64,000 bases of DNA from Pseudoips prasinana (GCA_951640165.1 OX621263.1:5788501-5852500); one strand, 5' to 3'. Numbered from the stretch's first letter, positions 46,018 to 57,100 are shown. Notes: generated from the letters alone by a model not told the origin. Numbers and translations: made by a program.

Positions 46018-47142
46018 TTATCGTAAAGAAGTTCTTCGTAGCTCTATTCTATAAATACGTGCTCTGTTCTCCAATGTCTTTATACTATGATTTAAATCAT
46101 CTATCTCAGATTTCACTTCCACGTAACTCATGATATCAGGCACTTCGTAGGTCATGGTTAGATTTTTGATAACGTTAAGATCTTCCGCTATAATATTACC
46201 ATGAATTTGTATTTTATCTCGTTCTTTATCAAGATTTTGTGTTTCCTTTTTTTTCTCTTTTATACACTCAAGTAACTTGGTTAAATATGAATTTTGTTCT
46301 AACATTTTCACTTTATGTATACTTACATTCAAATTTAAATCGCCCATCGTTTTCTTCAGCGCAGCTGCTTGCTGTTTTCTGTGTTCAATTAAATTGAAAC
46401 ATTCGCAATTCTTAATGTTCATTCTTTCAAAGTCAACAGGTGTTATTTTCTGGCGCAATTCAGCTTTGAATTGAATATTATTCTTTAATACTTTTCGTTG
46501 CATATTGTAAGTACTGGTGCGAAGACGCAGTTTTTCTATTTGTCTATCCGTAACTTTTTCTCGTTCTGATATGTACCGTACCCATACTTCAGCAGGTATT
46601 CTATGAGCTATTTTATCCCAACCTTCAATTATAACAGTTTGATTGAAACTTTCTACAGCTTTTTCGATATCTGTAACTCGGGTTTTAATCTCTTCAAACT
46701 GATCTTCTAATAATGCATACCTCTTTTGAGCATTCTTTTTTACCTTATTCAGGTGAAAGGTTATCATTCCCATCTCTTTTGATGCTAATTCTAACCTTTC
46801 TAGAACATTTATCTTTGGTTCTGGACTTAGAAGTACAGTTTCGAAATATTTAGTTGATCGTGTGGAATCCACTTTTCGTATCAGCGATCTGGACTAAAGG
46901 AATGATTTTGCAGCGATTGTGCTTTTTGAAATCCTTGGTTCTGAAAAGTTTAAATTTGTTCCATCTCCTGAAATGTGTACTTTTTTTGATATGTCGCTTT
47001 TATCATGTAATCCATAAAGTAAAGAGGGGTCTAATTTTGCCAGAGATTTTTCTAATATTTCGTTTTCTATAGAGAGCAACTTTGCATCTTGTTTTACAGC
47101 ATTTAGTTGGTGGACTAGATCCTCGTCAGTGAATCTTATCAT
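46018..47142 (-). pseudogene. CCDC113/CFAP263-like gene with in-frame stop
   Basis: Two open pieces, 46894-47142 and 46018-46893, are in the same frame and separated only by TAG at 46894-46896. The first has FTDEDLVHQLN, LSIENEILEKSLAKLDPSLL; the second has INVLERLELASKEM, RIPAEVWVRYISE, VDFERMNIKNCE, VPDIMSYVEVK. Read through, about 375 codons give a full-family protein with a shorter N-terminus. Everything after the stop is well kept, so the stop is recent, a sequence error, or present on one allele only. Confidence 0.8.
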
Positions 47143-48004
47143 GGGTACCAGAGTTCAATTCTATTTTTTGTCACCATTTAAATGCTGTAATTTATGTGTA
47201 AATTGTGCACTTTTTTGTGGGAAATAAATTATTCTTATTCTTATTCTTATTCTTAATGTAGTTAGATCGCATGTAATTCTGCTTCTTGCACTAAATATTT
47301 GACTAATAGATGGACTGATGCGTGAAATAGACATTAAATATTATTATATAACAGAGAACTCAACGTTTTAAAAAATCTTATAAAATTATATTTTGATTAT
47401 TACTGACATCCATTCAGGATTGTTGTCATCTGTGATTATTATTGACGTCTATTACGACCAAGTTAATAAGCAGCCAGTTATATTTTAATTTTAAAGTTTT
47501 ACTTTCGCCTGCGACTTTGTTTGTGTGGAGTTTGTCTTTTATGCCCCAACTTTATAGTATGTATGCTGTGCTCGTAACTTTGCAACACAAGTTTTTGAAT
47601 GGTCACATCTTGTTGCATATCTATGGGATGTATACATTTTTTAAATATTAGTTTTGCTGTGCGTTATTACTGGACTAAACATTACAAACGTATAATTTTA
47701 GGCCTACCGATATTTAGAAAATTCTGATTCTATATCTTTGTATGTATATGAACTTCGCTCCACTAGCCATTTTCAAGCTAAAATATGAAGCCATGCTATT
47801 GGTGGGTAGTACATTGCTCGGCTTCCTCGCACATCATTAGTGCAATGCAGCATGTATCTGAAGTGTATTAAAGAATTCACTTGATATTTCAAGCAAAATA
47901 TAGCGGTATTTAAAAAAAACACAAATAAAAACACCATAGATAATATTTATTAGCTAAAATTTGCTTAATACATACGTTTAGCAAATTATTGTTCAACAGC
48001 CTAA
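47143..48004. other. intronic stretch with simple repeat
   Basis: (ATTCTT)n lies at about 47231-47256 after a retroposon-like tail. No gene seen. Confidence 0.5.
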
Positions 48005-49220
48005 CTAAATGCCACAATTACCGGTACTCGTCTTGGACGGAGCGCGTAGTTTCCGATTTAATGCAATCAACGTGTTTTTTCTTAAACTCAGTTTACTTGT
48101 TAATACTTTAACGCTTTCCTTCAATTCATAATTTTCTGATTTCACTTGTATATACTCCATGATATCAGGGATATCAAAAGACGCTCTCAATTTTCTAACC
48201 TTATTAAGTTCTACGGTTAGCCTATCAGCTTGAATTTTTATTTTATCTCGTTCTTTATCCGAAGCGATTATCTGACTATTTTTCTCTTTTATAGATGTTA
48301 GTAACATATTCAAATATTTATTTTGCTCTAACATTTTATCCTTATGTAAAGATACATTTAAATTGGCATTACCAGTCATATTTTTCAATTCGGTCAAGTC
48401 CTGGTTTTTCTTTTCGAGTAATTTTAAGCACTCGTTGTTTTTTACCCTCATTCGGTCAAAATCTATTGGTGTTAGAGTCTCATGTAGTTCAGCTCTGGCT
48501 TTGATTTGGATTTTAAGTTTATGATACTGAACGTTTAAAGTACTGGTTCTGAGACGTAGTTTCTCTATTTGTCTATCAGTGAGTTTATCGGATTCGGTCA
48601 TGTATCGAATCCATATCTCTGCAGGAATTCTATGGACTAATATATCCCAACCTTTTACTACAACCTCCCCATAGAATGTCTCCATTGTCTTATCTATTTT
48701 TGTGACTCTTTCCATGATCTCTTCAAACTGCGCTTTGTAAACTGCATGTCTTTTGTTCGCTGTATTTCTTTCACGTTCTAGCTTAACATCTAATCCATGC
48801 ATTTCATGTCCAACTAATTCCAATCTCTCTTGAACATTTACTTTCGGTGCTGTAACCGAAAAACCTGCTATTCTTCCTGAGGATTCAGTTCTTCGTGTAA
48901 ATATGGACTTCGAAGTAGCACTTTTAATGGCATTAAGACCAAAAGATGTGGTACTGTATTGTCGCTTCCGTTGATGCATAGTGGTAGCTGACTCCATGGC
49001 TTGATGCAAACCTGTCAGTAGTGAAGGATCCAATCTTGCTAACGAGTTCTCCAGTACTTCGTTTTCTATTGAGAGAACTTTGACTTGGTTTTAATTGTTT
49101 TAATTCATTTACTTTCTTTACTAGATCTTCGTCTGATAATACGTTGAAATCACATTCATCGTTTTCAGAAGCAATATAAAAAGACGATGTACTGAAGTGG
49201 CTTTTATAGCGCGATGACAT
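48005..49220 (-). pseudogene. CCDC113/CFAP263-like gene with one frameshift
   Basis: The N-terminal piece (from 49220, MSSRYKSHFS, LSDEDLVKKVNELKQ) and the main piece (VKVLSIENEVLENSLARLD..., RIPAEIWIRYMTES, IDFDRMRVKNNE, IPDIMEYIQVK) are in different frames. The change falls at about 49085-49095, inside the conserved N-terminal motif, and a one-base difference is enough. The remaining coding text is long and clean. As with 46018-47142, a recent loss or a sequence error is possible. Confidence 0.8.
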
Positions 49221-49308
49221 CTTGTAAGATACTTAATTATACCTTATTGTAATAAATAAATATTTTCGAATGAAAATCTAACAATATCATCGGTTTTATA
49301 GGAATCCA

Positions 49309-49320
49309 GTTGCCATGGAA
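49309..49320 (-). promoter_or_regulatory. X-box-like half-site upstream of the 49220 gene
   Basis: GTTGCCATGGAA lies 89 bp before the ATG at 49220. Its first half is a perfect X-box half-site; the second half is imperfect. Confidence 0.35.
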
Positions 49321-50727
49321 TTGTCTCTGTTACTTATTTCATGTGTCACTTTTTCAGATTATAGACTGCCTTTAAAGAACTCTACGGAGTAAAAAGGTTT
49401 TTGCACAGCACTACTAGCTAATTTACTGGAAAGCTTGCAAGCTTGGAAAGCACCAATTCAAATTATTAATAGGCTACGTTTTGTTAGGTATATATAGGTT
49501 GTACCTTGTAAATTGCACACGCACACACACATATGTATTTTTGTATTTCATCATAATGTTATATATACTAAGTACTATAAAATACTAACGAATATTGTTC
49601 AACTAATTAATAACTAGCGTAGGTATACCTTCTTTATTATATATTTTATTTTTAGTTTAGTTTCATATCTTTATATTATAAGCGGTTAAATTTAATATAA
49701 TGTAATCTTGTTATAGAAGAGCGGAGCTTCCTAACACAAGCAAGATTATTTGCTTAAGAGGTAGCTCCAACTACTTGATACTGTAATAGACTAAGATACT
49801 GAAATAACCTATTTGATTTGATTTGACATTGAATCATTGATATTAAAAGTATCACAAGAACCCTTCCGTTGCGGGAACCTCTTGTCCAGCAGCGAAAGTG
49901 ATTCGGTTAACATGATGATGTTATGGATGGGGAGATATGCCATAATCGCTTCGCTTGGCAGACGGTTTGACGATCGCAATATGGTGTTCATAGTACACAG
50001 AGAGATGAAGACTTCTACGCCTCCAACGGGATAAAATGTTTTGGCGATATTGTATGCCGTCAGCCATACAGCAAAATTAAAAGTATTCTTACATATAATC
50101 GTATATTTATTTAATCAATATTATCTACGAAATAAAATATTATACAAACTGGAATATATTATTATAGACAAAGATGGAGTATCACTACAACTACTATGAC
50201 AGTAGTGCCAATACTAGGGGACCTATCTTCGGCGAAGTTAAGATATTGTCTGCGTCGTTGCTAGCGGTAGCTCCTGGCTTCAACTCCTGGGTTTGGCCAA
50301 AAAATATTTTGAGATTTTCCAGTTATGAAAATATCTCATTAAAAGCACTTAGTATTGGATTGTCGGTTATGCTTCCGCGCCTATTATTAATTATAAAAAA
50401 TATAATTATGTGAGTATGGACTGTTCGTCCAGTGATTATACCCTTACTGCTAAGCCAGAGGTCATTCTAATCTTGGAGTGGATAGCATGATTATTTGTTC
50501 TGTGTTAGGATGTAATTTATAATTAAAGTATTTAGAAATATATATGTTGATCAGTTGTCTGCTTGCCATAGTACGGGGTCAGGATATCAGATGGCAGTGT
50601 GTTAGTTGTCTTGAGATATTAATTTTAGATGTTTTTGTCTAGTAGAAATTATGTCTATGGCCATGGCGATTCAAGTAGCAGTGGTAAGTTGGTCTGATAA
50701 ATTATATTAAATATCAAAATTCAAATT
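49321..50727. other. intronic stretch with repeat pieces
   Basis: Bases 49900-50010 (gagatatgccataatcgctt, gacggtttgacgatcgcaat) match 54535-54620 in reverse and relate to 52228-52272. A SINE-head-like piece is at about 50245-50330 (tgctagcggtagctcctggc) and a SINE body piece at 50550-50630. No gene seen. Confidence 0.5.
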
Positions 50728-51993
50728 CTAATACGTTCCGTTATTTGATTCCTTAGTCATGCGGCGTATTTTTTCATGAATAGAAGCCAAAGCTATACAA
50801 TGTATTCGCTTCCTAATTTCCAATCTCTTAATAGCACCTTTTAAGTCGTCTATCTCAGATTTTATTTCGATATAATTCATAGGATTGGGCACTTCATATT
50901 TATTTCTTAGTCTTCTAACATCGTCTAGTTTATCAGACAAATTATCTGCTTCGATTTGAATAGTATCTTTTTCTTTGTTAAGTTTCACCGTCTGCTTCTG
51001 TCTATCCTTTATAGAATTTTGTACCTTGTTCAGATATGAACATTTCTCTAACATCATGCCTTTATGGGTAGTAAGAAACAGATTCGCCTCACCAGTCATT
51101 TGTTTTAGTTCAACTAAGATATGAGCCTTTTGATCTATTAATTTTAGACATTCCTCGTTATGTATTCTCATTTTATCAAAGTCTATAGGAGTAAGTTGTT
51201 CTTTTAGTTCAGTCTTAGTTTTAATCTGACCTTTTAACATTCCATGCTTAGTGTTTAAGGTGCTCGTTCGAAGACGTAGTTTTCCTATTTGTTTATCTGT
51301 AATCTTGAGCCATTCGCTCATACATCGTATCCATATTTCAGCTGGAATCCTTTGAGCTATCTTATCCCAGCCATTGGTTATAACATCTCGTTCAAACATT
51401 ATCATTGCATTTTCTGTGTCAGTTAGTTTAATTCCAACCTCTTCTAATCCTGCTTTTAAAAATGCGTGTTTCTTTGCAGCCTTATGTTTCACTCGATCTC
51501 TCCTTGAGAGCATTGAATTTATCACTTGTTGCACTAGTTCCGATCTCTCGATAATATTAATCTTAGGTGTAGAACTGGATAGACGACCAGTAAATTTAGC
51601 CGAGGAGTCTATCTTCTTTGTAGATGTTTTGCTGGGAGTGAATCGGAATGTAGAAGGGCTTGGTAAAGAATCTCCTGTGGGAAATCCTCTGAATACTTTG
51701 CTCATGCTTAAGTTGAAGCTGGAGTGGATCCGTTGTGTGTTAATGGCAGTATTCACGTTATCCATTACTTGCTGTAATCCAATGAGTAAAGAAGGATCTA
51801 ATCTTGCCATGGATTTTTCTAATATCTCGTTTTCTAAAGAAAGTACCTTAACATCGTGTTGCATTTCTTGTACAAGACTGAATAGTTCGTCATCTGTCAG
51901 GCTAGGTTCACCTGTGTCACTATCTACGTACATCGTGGACATTGAGGCTTCATCGTTTTTCGTGATGGGTTTACGAATGGTTGGTGATGACAT
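50728..51993 (-). CDS. CCDC113/CFAP263-like coiled-coil protein, paralog 6
   Basis: A single exon of 421 residues from the ATG at 51993 (MSSPTIRKP), preferred over the ATG at 52011 because other members start MSS. Motifs in order: LTDDELFSLVQEM, LSLENEILEKSMARLDPSLL, INIIERSELVQQV, RIPAEIWIRCMSEW, IDFDKMRIHNEE, VPNPMNYIEIK, then a basic tail. All expected blocks are present with no break. It lies nearest to the next exon of the membrane-protein gene and points away from it. Probable axonemal protein by family. Confidence 0.85.
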   Translation of the reverse strand: MSSPTIRKPITKNDEASMSTMYVDSDTGEPSLTDDELFSLVQEMQHDVKVLSLENEILEKSMARLDPSLLIGLQQVMDNVNTAINTQRIHSSFNLSMSKVFRGFPTGDSLPSPSTFRFTPSKTSTKKIDSSAKFTGRLSSSTPKINIIERSELVQQVINSMLSRRDRVKHKAAKKHAFLKAGLEEVGIKLTDTENAMIMFERDVITNGWDKIAQRIPAEIWIRCMSEWLKITDKQIGKLRLRTSTLNTKHGMLKGQIKTKTELKEQLTPIDFDKMRIHNEECLKLIDQKAHILVELKQMTGEANLFLTTHKGMMLEKCSYLNKVQNSIKDRQKQTVKLNKEKDTIQIEADNLSDKLDDVRRLRNKYEVPNPMNYIEIKSEIDDLKGAIKRLEIRKRIHCIALASIHEKIRRMTKESNNGTY

Positions 51994-52141
51994 TTTTAAA
52001 TATTTAATCAATAAGACAATAAAATAAAATATTCCAAAAAAATACTAGGTTTACTGTCATGTGGTTTTCTTTGACAAGGTATTTAAAATTTACTTTTTCT
52101 TGCTATAGGGACAGTGACTAAACCAAGAAGATTAGTTTAAA

Positions 52142-52310
52142 TAAATAAATATCTTAGGACATTAGTCACACACGGTTATCTGAGACCCAAACTAAGCAGA
52201 GTTTGTACTATAGAAACCAGATAACAGGCAGCAGCGTCTCTCTGTGTATTATGACCATCATACTGCGGTCGTCAACCTCAGAGTCGAGAAGTTGCCACCT
52301 ACTAATTCAA
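52142..52310 (-). mobile_element. SINE body fragment and linked repeat
   Basis: acccaaactaagcagagttt and the preceding ttaggacattagtcacacac are the 11211-family body. The following cagcagcgtctctctgtgta matches 54541-54570. Confidence 0.6.
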
Positions 52311-52379
52311 AGTAGTGAGTAGTAACCCAGCTGTCCTACATGTTCGTACATTGTACGGATGTACAGATTCGGTTTTGTG

Positions 52380-52530
52380 TCCCGGATGAGTGCAGGGGGC
52401 GGCGGCGGCGGTCACCGTAGCTGTACGTGCCACGGGCGCGGACCAATTTGCTGCAACGGGCACCGATGACTCGAGCGTTACGCGCGCTCAATGCGATTGC
52501 AAACCATATCGATTTGTTTTCGTGTTCGCT
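52380..52530. other. CpG-rich island before exon 52756
   Basis: A sharp GC and CpG peak in AT-rich intron (gggggcggcggcggcggtca, gcgttacgcgcgctcaatgc). Both strands have short ORFs here, but neither fits the gene by phase. It may be an alternative promoter or first exon of the downstream part of the gene. Confidence 0.4.
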
Positions 52531-52755
52531 GAATGAGTTCACAATGGCCATACATAAATTTCTATGTGATATGTAATATATAATTTCTACGCTATCGAAT
52601 TGGGTTGTGTACCTGTAATGTTAGTGTATGATACTGGAAATAAATAAATATGTCGCAAAATGATGGCCACAACTCCACTGTGAAAATATTTTGGGTAGAC
52701 CTTAGTAGATGTAATTCAGGTGACATGATTGTGTCTGTTTTTCTGCATTCATGAG

Positions 52756-52854
52756 CGGAAGAAGATGTACTGGGAGCAGCTGGAGCTGCGCTGCAGGTCT
52801 CTGTACCGCCCTACAGCTGGGCAGGCGGCGCCTACTGCTGGCAGACAAGTGCAG
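52756..52854 (+). CDS. exon of the membrane protein (juxtamembrane, basic)
   Basis: 99 bases, phase 0 at both ends. The acceptor is attcatgag and the donor is GCAG|gtttga. It reads RKKMYWEQLELRCRSLYRPT and then AGQAAPTAGRQVQ. A basic start directly after a membrane span would suit the cytoplasmic side. Its phase does not fit the 34954 donor, so one exon is missing in between. Confidence 0.7.
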
Positions 52855-53037
52855 GTTTGATATTCCATATTTTATCTTATTTTCTCACATACTGATGAAG
52901 AAATTCTCTCGGAAAAAGTGCATGAAGCAATCTGAGTAAACACATAACATTATCAAGTTTGACCTTTTTCTAGGGTCTTATCTTTACAATAAGATAAATA
53001 AGTCATTATTTATATATAACCTGAACTACTAAAACTT

Positions 53038-53150
53038 TTTGTGTGACCCATAAATAGTTGTCCTGAGTCTGGATGAAATTGTGCCCGTCTATTATGTTTG
53101 TAAAGTACCCCGCACCACAAGGAAGATTCCCTAGTGCGGGCGGTGTCTTA
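53038..53150 (+). mobile_element. SINE fragment (second family)
   Basis: tgtgtgacccataaatagtt, then an A run; reverse of the body in 27176-27336. Confidence 0.6.
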
Positions 53151-53570
53151 AAAAAAAAAATGCAAAGTTCCTTACAAAAGTTGACCTATGATGAGACTGA
53201 GGTGTTATTAAGTGTTCCAAAATAACTTAATTTTTAATCTGGGTTCAAAACATTTATATGATTAATATTGTTTAAATCATTAAAATAGATAAGTAAGTAT
53301 ACTTTTTAAGCGATTAGAACGGCTGTGGTACAGATTTAACCTAGTACAGTCACCAACAGTCTATAGCTTGGCTTAGTAATTTTACTTAATATAAATATAT
53401 TTTAATATAAATATCTAATTTTGTACACATTTTACTCGAATAAAATGTATTATTATTTGCCGTTGATCATGACACCGCTTGGCTAATGATTATTTAACAG
53501 TCAAGTCATAATTTCTGTGGTTGACTAGAGCAAAGTGTAAGCGAAATAAAACATATAAGTTTGTTTTCAG

Positions 53571-53652
53571 AGCAACTGCAGTTGCTGCGCACAGTGTCAT
53601 CCACCTCAGCCTGGATGGGACATAAGTTTGCAGCACCGATTTTGGGCGCCTG
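53571..53652 (+). CDS. exon: Cys/Pro-rich segment
   Basis: Acceptor ttgttttcag, donor CTG|gtaagt. It reads SNCSCCAQCHPPQPGWDISL and ends at WAP plus one base. A dense cysteine group (CSCCAQC) could be a palmitoylation or metal-binding site. In frame with both neighbours. Confidence 0.7.
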
Positions 53653-53894
53653 GTAAGTTTCAACCATACATCCATACTCACAAACTTTCGCATGCATAAT
53701 ATTAGCAGGAAGTAGGATATACGAGATTTGTAATTTTGTATACAACCGCAAAAAAATATTTTAAAAAGCATATCAAGTAAACGATAATTGCCTAACATTT
53801 CTGAAACATCTTAAGTTATATTATGAACTCCAAAAGATACATACCCATGCTTAGTGCCATGGTCAGTGTTTCAATAAATTTAATTATTCCACAG

Positions 53895-53988
53895 GTCGCA
53901 TTGGTAATCTATACTCGCCAAACCCGGGCACTGGACGAAAAACATCTGCTTGGAGCTGGTTTCCTTGGCCCAGGAGTAATAGCCACAA
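53895..53988 (+). CDS. exon of the membrane protein
   Basis: Acceptor ttccacag, donor ACAA|gtaaga. It reads RIGNLYSPNPGTGRKTSAWS and WFPWPRSNSH. It joins in phase to both neighbouring exons. Confidence 0.7.
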
Positions 53989-54084
53989 GTAAGATCATAT
54001 TAACCATATTTAACGAACACTGAATAGTAAAGAGAAATATTTTCTCTATGAAAATTGCCCGTAATCAAAACTATCTCCGTTCAG

Positions 54085-54280
54085 CTCCCGTTGCCGCATG
54101 GGAGTCCCACAATCCGGAGACTCCGCCTACGGTTTCTGCGAGACCGACGCCCCCACGCAGCCACAGCAGTACGACGATAGATACCCCCACTCCTTCAACC
54201 AGCCCTTCCAAAGGGCACCAAGTGGATCCACCACAGCACAGGGCCACAACTTACAACAAGGACAAGGAAGTTTTACCCAG
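54085..54280 (+). CDS. exon: Gln-rich, disordered
   Basis: Acceptor ccgttcag, donor CCCAG|gtatat. It reads SRCRMGVPQSGDSAYGFCET, later FNQPFQRAPSGSTTAQGHN and LQQGQGSFTQ. Low-complexity and Gln/Ser/Pro-rich, typical of a flexible cytoplasmic tail. Confidence 0.7.
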
Positions 54281-54841
54281 GTATATAATGGAGCCCACAT
54301 ATTTGCAGCTTTTCTTTCCTAACGACAGATTATCTGCAGTCCTTTTGTTCAGATCTTTCATATGGCATAAAGTGGTACCTACACAAACCGAGGTCCCACA
54401 GCATAATAGGGACGAGGCAGTTTAAGACAGGGATATAGTATAGTATATTTGCTGTGTGCTGACGCCGGCGAATATCAGAAAATCATCACCCCATCTCATC
54501 CTGGGGAGGCGTAGAAGTCGACCCGAAGAAATATCTACCAGAGGATGGGCAGCAGCGTCTCTCTGAGTACTATGACCATCATACTGCGTTCCCGATCCGT
54601 CTGCAAAGCGTGGCGATTATGGCATATCCCCCCAAGATGATTCTTTACGAGGTTTTTGTTGAGCAGTGGTCTTTTTTACAGCTACCTTTGACCACAAAGG
54701 TATCTGACCGAAATCGAAACAGTCTATGGTATATCTACGAGGAGTTTATCACGGATCTTGATGGCAAACACCAACACAGCAAATATATCCTTCAGCTTAT
54801 TATATAACCTTATGTATTTCATAATCCTTATTTGGTTACAG

Positions 54842-54972
54842 GGTCAACCCAACTTCCCTCAAGGGAATTTTTCCCAAGAAAGCTTTGGTGAAGCGAGTGG
54901 TAGCTTGGACACGGCTACTGGCGTGTGGGGGCCGCCCCCACCTTATAGTCCACACGGGAGAAATGCAGCTAG
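54842..54972 (+). CDS. exon with PPPPY motif
   Basis: Acceptor gttacag, donor GCTAG|gtaaaa. It reads GQPNFPQGNFSQESFGEASG and ends GVWGPPPPYSPHGRNAAR. PPxY is the ligand of WW domains such as those of Nedd4-family ubiquitin ligases, so the protein may be an adaptor or substrate of such a ligase. That role is inferred from the motif alone. Confidence 0.75.
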
Positions 54973-55034
54973 GTAAAACATTTTTCTAGAAATAACATCG
55001 AATTTATTGAGAAAATGGTAAATTTAATTCCTAT

Positions 55035-55300
55035 ACAACGTCCTACATATAATCAAAAGACGGTCACTGCTGGGCACAGGGCTCCCCCAAAGATTTCCAG
55101 AATTTCCGGTCTTACGCTACCCGCATCCAGCTTCCGCTTCCAGCGACCCTCATAAGATCATCAGTCTATCTTGTAGGGGGCCTGCCCACGCTGACTCTTC
55201 CGGTTCGTGGTCGCCACTCGAGAACCTTTCAGCATCAGCGGCTCAAGAGCTATGTGCTACCCACTGCCACTTCTCACTTCTAGTGTCACAGTTGTTCAAG
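55035..55300 (-). mobile_element. RTE-like LINE 3' end in an intron
   Basis: Closely similar to 23003-23250: cctgcccacgctg, cttccggttcgtggtcgcca and gctcaagagctatgtgc. The (TGA)n end is degraded. Confidence 0.7.
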
Positions 55301-55536
55301 CCAGTAGACCTCTGACATGTCTTTATGACTGTTATCTTACGAATACATCCGGGACCGACAGCTTCACGTGCCCTCCAAAGCACGGAAACGCTCACTAATT
55401 AAATCCTAACGGTTACCCAACTATACGCCGATCACTAATATAAGTTCTTTATTAATTGAATGCCTTTATCGCTACTAAAAGGTCAATAATAGGAGGGGCT
55501 GATTCTTCTATTACTATCTACATATTTCTCTTTCAG

Positions 55537-56180
55537 ACAACATCTCCAACAAGACCCAGCGGCAGCATTACTTCTCCATCACCATCACATGGATCACAGA
55601 ACGCTACACCACGACCCATCTCCTTTACAACCTCACACTTGTGCCCGCAACTCTTACCTCATTCACCAACCCGAACTAAACAACATCAACAGGATAAACC
55701 CAGAACTAGCAGAGTTCGCACGGATAAACCCAGAACTCGCACGTCTTAACCCTGAATTGGCACGTCTAAATCCAGAATTGTCACGTCTCAATCCGGAACT
55801 AGCAGAATTCGCACGAATGAATCCGGAATTAGCAAGAATGAATCCAGAGTTAGCGCGTTTGAATCCAGAATTCGCACGTATAAATCCGGAACTCGCACGT
55901 ATAAATCCGGAACTTGCACGGATCAATCCGGAATTATCCCGTTTAAACCCAGAACTAGCACACATGGGTCAAATGTATCCTACAGATGTAGCAGAAATGG
56001 CTAGAATTCAAGCAGAGATGGCCCATATGAATCCTGAAGCTCGGTTTAATACTTTGAGGGGTCATTTAGTCCCGTATAGGTGTGAAAGAGCCATGGGCAT
56101 GAGTGTTAGTAACCTGCACAGAGATTGCAGAGACGATGGAGGGGTTATTGAGTGCCTGCATCAGAAGACTGGCAGTAAAG
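55537..56180 (+). CDS. exon: NPELAR heptad repeat array
   Basis: Acceptor tctttcag, donor TAAAG|gtttgt, 644 bases. After a His/Gln-rich start (LLLHHHHMDHRTLHH) come twelve tandem NPE(L/F)-units, mostly spaced seven residues (21 bases), as in ARLNPELARLNPELS; two units carry an EFA insertion. A degenerate end follows (MAHMNPEARF), then a Cys-containing stretch (HRDCRDDGG, ECLHQ). Heptad spacing with Leu and Ile/Met/Leu at fixed places suggests an amphipathic or solenoid-like helix. The same R(L/M/I)N core recurs in the last exon. Confidence 0.8.
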
Positions 56181-56745
56181 GTTTGTATAATTCTTTCATT
56201 CTTGCTGTCCCAGCAGGTCCTGGGTAAAAACATGCGGGGCAGTCTTCGGGTAGAAGTGAATACAATTTTTGACAATTCTATTCTAAATAATCTACAATAT
56301 AATAGTTGACTTCACATTTATATATACTCTTTATTATATATAACACTATAAGCCGCTCATTACTATTTAATTTTTTTTGATACGAATATTTATGAGTCCT
56401 GAACTCAAACCCTAATTTTAAACTTTCGAATAAATTCTAAGTCAGTTCTGCAATGATTAGATAAACCATACTCTTTAGGGTGTTAGGTTAAACTATGCTA
56501 ATTAATTATCACAAAAACCTGAACTACAAATGTTCAACAGAACGAGAAAAAGATTCGAAACCTGATGTTTGGTGAAATTTACGAAAGATCGTAGAACATA
56601 CATGGGGGTGATTCGGATCATAAAGTATCTAAATTTTGCGTTTGTCCTCTGCCGCCCTGTATATATTTTATAGTAGGGTAGTTCATTATATTCCGCCGTG
56701 ATAACTTCGGTGAATTAAAATTATGCTTTGCTTACTTAGTTTCAG

Positions 56746-56821
56746 ATCAGAGCTCGGATTCTTGTCAGAAGCAAGGGAAGGAGAATTTGGGCTTCCAAAA
56801 TGACAAGCATTCTCCTTTAAG
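56746..56821 (+). CDS. exon of the membrane protein
   Basis: Acceptor tagtttcag, donor TTTAAG|gtcagt. It reads QSSDSCQKQGKENLGFQNDK then HSPLR. Polar and short; phases fit both neighbours. Confidence 0.7.
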
Positions 56822-56872
56822 GTCAGTGTAAATTAAAATACTTTGATTTTATTCTGTACCGTACCTGGTTTT

Positions 56873-56955
56873 ATCGCTCCAAATTGTTGGCTCCAATATT
56901 AATATTTCTAATTGTGTTGCCTCCAAATTTATTGCTTGAAATTGTTAGCTGTGTT
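56873..56955. repeat. CAATTTG/CAAATTG-word repeat, small copy
   Basis: tcgctccaaattgttggctc and ttgcctccaaatttattgct also occur at 58027 onward. Confidence 0.65.
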
Positions 56956-56964
56956 AAAAAAAAT

Positions 56965-57100
56965 TACAAGGTGGACTGACGATCTTGCAAGGGTCGCGGG
57001 AAGCCACTGGATGCGGGCAGCACAAGACCGACCATTCTGGAGATCCTTGAGGGAGGCCTTTGTCCAGCAGTGGATGTCTTTCGGCTGATATGATGATTAA
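56965..57100 (+). mobile_element. RTE-like LINE 3' end
   Basis: It reads RWTDDLARVAGSHWMRAAQD and FWRSLREAFVQQW, then the stop-and-(TGATGA) type tail. A + strand relative of 23003-23250. Confidence 0.8.

Noticed and set aside
46018..47142. Two separate genes (46018-46872 and 46894-47142)
   Set aside because: Both are in the same frame and together make one family protein split by a single TAG.
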